DNA of 64,000 nt from QVMM01 sp047030855 (GTDB lineage: Bacteria; Bacteroidota; Bacteroidia; Bacteroidales; Dysgonomonadaceae), in assembly GCA_047030855.1 (NCBI GenBank), contig JBKYIJ010000008.1, positions 868,001-932,000 of the forward strand, given 5' to 3'. A program made the position numbers and the translations under genes. Below, piece after piece: positions 62,729-64,000 of this stretch. Below the pieces are notes generated by a model. It had not been told where the DNA came from. It did no database searches and saw only the letters and a program-made list of their open reading frames with translations. Positions within the stretch are counted from its first letter, which is position 1, and every line of letters starts with the position of its first letter.

Positions 62729-64000
62729 TTATTTATTTTTAATTATTTGGGCAGTAAACTCAGCCTCAGAAACAACCTTTTCGCCGACAAAAGCATATCC
62801 TTTCATATTTGCAATTCCTCGGCGGATGTCAGACATCAAATGCAGTCTGAAAATCAAAGTGTCTCCGGGTATAACTTTCTGTCTGAATTTTACATTATCT
62901 ATTTTCAAAAAATAAGTTGAGTATTGTTCCGGATTCTCGATTCCTGATAAAACCAGCAATCCTCCCACCTGAGCCATAGCCTCAACCTGCAACACTCCCG
63001 GCATAACGGGTTCTTGCGGAAAATGTCCGACAAAAAAGGGCTCGTTAACAGTCATGTTTTTCACGCCGACAATATGCTTTTGTCCTATTTCAATGATTTT
63101 GTCAACCATCAGAAACGGATAACGATGCGGCAACATATTCTTTATCTGGTTTATATCCAAAATAGGAGCTTCATTAGTGTCGTACATAGGGGGTTGGACA
63201 TCGCTCTGTTTAATCTGTTTGCGGATAAGACGGGCAAGCTTATTGTTTATTTTGTGTCCGGGTCTTGTCGCTATGACACGCCCTTTAAGGGGTTTTCCTA
63301 TCAAAGCCATATCGCCGATTATATCCAACAACTTATGGCGCGCAGGTTCATTGGGATATATAATAGATTTATTATTCAAATATCCCAGTTCCTTTGCGTC
63401 CTTATGAGGCACGCCCAGATAATCAGCCAGTTTGTCGAGTTTTTCCTGAGGAAGTTCTCTTTCGTAAATAACAATAGCATTATCCAAATCGCCGCCTTTT
63501 ATAAGCCCGGCCTCAAGAAGTTGATGAACTTCTCTGACAAAGACAAAAGTGCGGGAAGAAGCTATATCTTTTTCAAAATTGTCAAGATTATCAAGCGTAG
63601 CCGATTGATTGGGAATATAAGTAGATTCAAATTCAATAAAAGAATTGATGCAGAATTGATCATCAGGCAGCAGTATAAGTTTTGAACCCGACTCTTCATC
63701 AACAACTTCCATTTTTCGTCTTACGATGAAATAGTCCCTATCGTCATTCTGTTCTACTAATCCGACAGATTTTATTTTTTCAACATACTTGATGGAACTA
63801 CCGTCGAGTATAGGAACTTCAGGCGCATTTACTTCTATCAGGCAATTATCGACAGACATGGCATACAAGGCTGCCATTGCGTGTTCAATGGTACTTACCT
63901 GAACGCCATCTTTGACAAGTACTGTTCCGCGTTGCGTAGCCCCTACATTTTCAGCCAAAGCATCAATAACGGGCTGATCAGGGAGATCGACTCGTTTTAT
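62729..64000 (-). CDS. lpxC-fabZ: Fused LpxC deacetylase / FabZ dehydratase, 5' end outside the window
   Basis: Bifunctional enzyme found across Bacteroidota. The reading frame is open to the window edge, so the N-terminus lies beyond 64000. The LpxC part has the zinc ligands in STIEHAMAAL and PARHKLLDIIGDMALIG, then RPGHKINN. The FabZ part (last about 150 residues) has LPHRYPFLMVDKIIEI and the catalytic HFPQEPVMPGVLQVEAMAQ. It joins lipid A deacetylation to the 3-hydroxyacyl-ACP dehydratase that competes for the same acyl donor. lpxA follows 3 bases on. Confidence 0.97.
   Translation of the reverse strand: MKRVDLPDQPVIDALAENVGATQRGTVLVKDGVQVSTIEHAMAALYAMSVDNCLIEVNAPEVPILDGSSIKYVEKIKSVGLVEQNDDRDYFIVRRKMEVVDEESGSKLILLPDDQFCINSFIEFESTYIPNQSATLDNLDNFEKDIASSRTFVFVREVHQLLEAGLIKGGDLDNAIVIYERELPQEKLDKLADYLGVPHKDAKELGYLNNKSIIYPNEPARHKLLDIIGDMALIGKPLKGRVIATRPGHKINNKLARLIRKQIKQSDVQPPMYDTNEAPILDINQIKNMLPHRYPFLMVDKIIEIGQKHIVGVKNMTVNEPFFVGHFPQEPVMPGVLQVEAMAQVGGLLVLSGIENPEQYSTYFLKIDNVKFRQKVIPGDTLIFRLHLMSDIRRGIANMKGYAFVGEKVVSEAEFTAQIIKNK

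Overview
The window is chromosomal DNA from a member of the Bacteroidota, most likely order Bacteroidales. The evidence is the Bacteroidota promoter element TAnnTTTG upstream of many genes, the absence of strong Shine-Dalgarno sites, and family-specific architectures: a fused LpxC-FabZ, an FtsI with a C-terminal PASTA domain, an OstA-like protein in a peptidylprolyl isomerase operon, a threonyl-tRNA-synthetase-like/uridine kinase fusion, a dipeptidyl peptidase IV, and the GlsA/GlsB aminolipid pair. The genus cannot be fixed from the sequence alone.

Layout. 1-5.6 kb (+): the 3' end of a Wzc-type polysaccharide tyrosine kinase, a large TPR protein, a BASS-family transporter and an unrecognised secreted protein. 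5.6-21.3 kb (-): a complete-looking dcw (division and cell wall) operon in the order mraZ, rsmH, ftsL, ftsI, murE, mraY, murD, ftsW, murG, murC, ftsQ, ftsA, ftsZ, yqeY. 21.5-23.9 kb (+): glsA-glsB-like acyltransferases and an alkylguanine methyltransferase. 23.9-33.6 kb: uvrA (-), aquaporin (+), SUI1/YciH and an AddA-like helicase-nuclease (+), converging on priA (-). 33.6-38.9 kb: a small outer-membrane barrel, tRNA-Asn, a PfkB kinase, a carbon-nitrogen hydrolase, a low-molecular-weight tyrosine phosphatase, a nitronate monooxygenase/FabK-like flavoenzyme and a YycJ-like hydrolase. 39-48 kb (+): dnaE, trxA, dipeptidyl peptidase IV, lipA, the fused nucleoside kinase and a 43-residue membrane peptide. 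48.2-56.5 kb (-): an envelope-biogenesis operon (PpiC protein, PpiC-like lipoprotein, SurA, OstA-like) that runs into mutL and folK. 56.6-61.8 kb: miaA (+), then a three-gene pectin operon (-): GH28 polygalacturonase, SGNH rhamnogalacturonan-acetylesterase-like protein and an alpha/beta esterase. 61.9-64 kb (-): lpxA and lpxC-fabZ, cut by the window end.

The most important quality point is that ten genes are broken by about 18 single-base frameshifts, nearly all in A/T homopolymers of 6 to 10 bases. Several of these genes are essential (murE, mraY, murD, murG). The shifts are best read as residual sequencing/assembly indels, not as pseudogenes. I give those genes their full restored span. Two of the indels also hide stop codons and create false in-frame fusions (phosphatase to flavoenzyme, polygalacturonase to acetylesterase).

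I did not find a CRISPR array, insertion sequence, prophage, or obvious defence or toxin system, and nothing I would call a clearly new system. No gap between genes exceeds about 300 bases. The more interesting observations are a probable leaderless miaA promoter, a MraZ-type operator over the dcw promoter, palindromes in the mraZ-glsA intergenic region, a secreted protein with a TonB-plug-like tail, and a pectin-esterase module without its own SusC/SusD pair.
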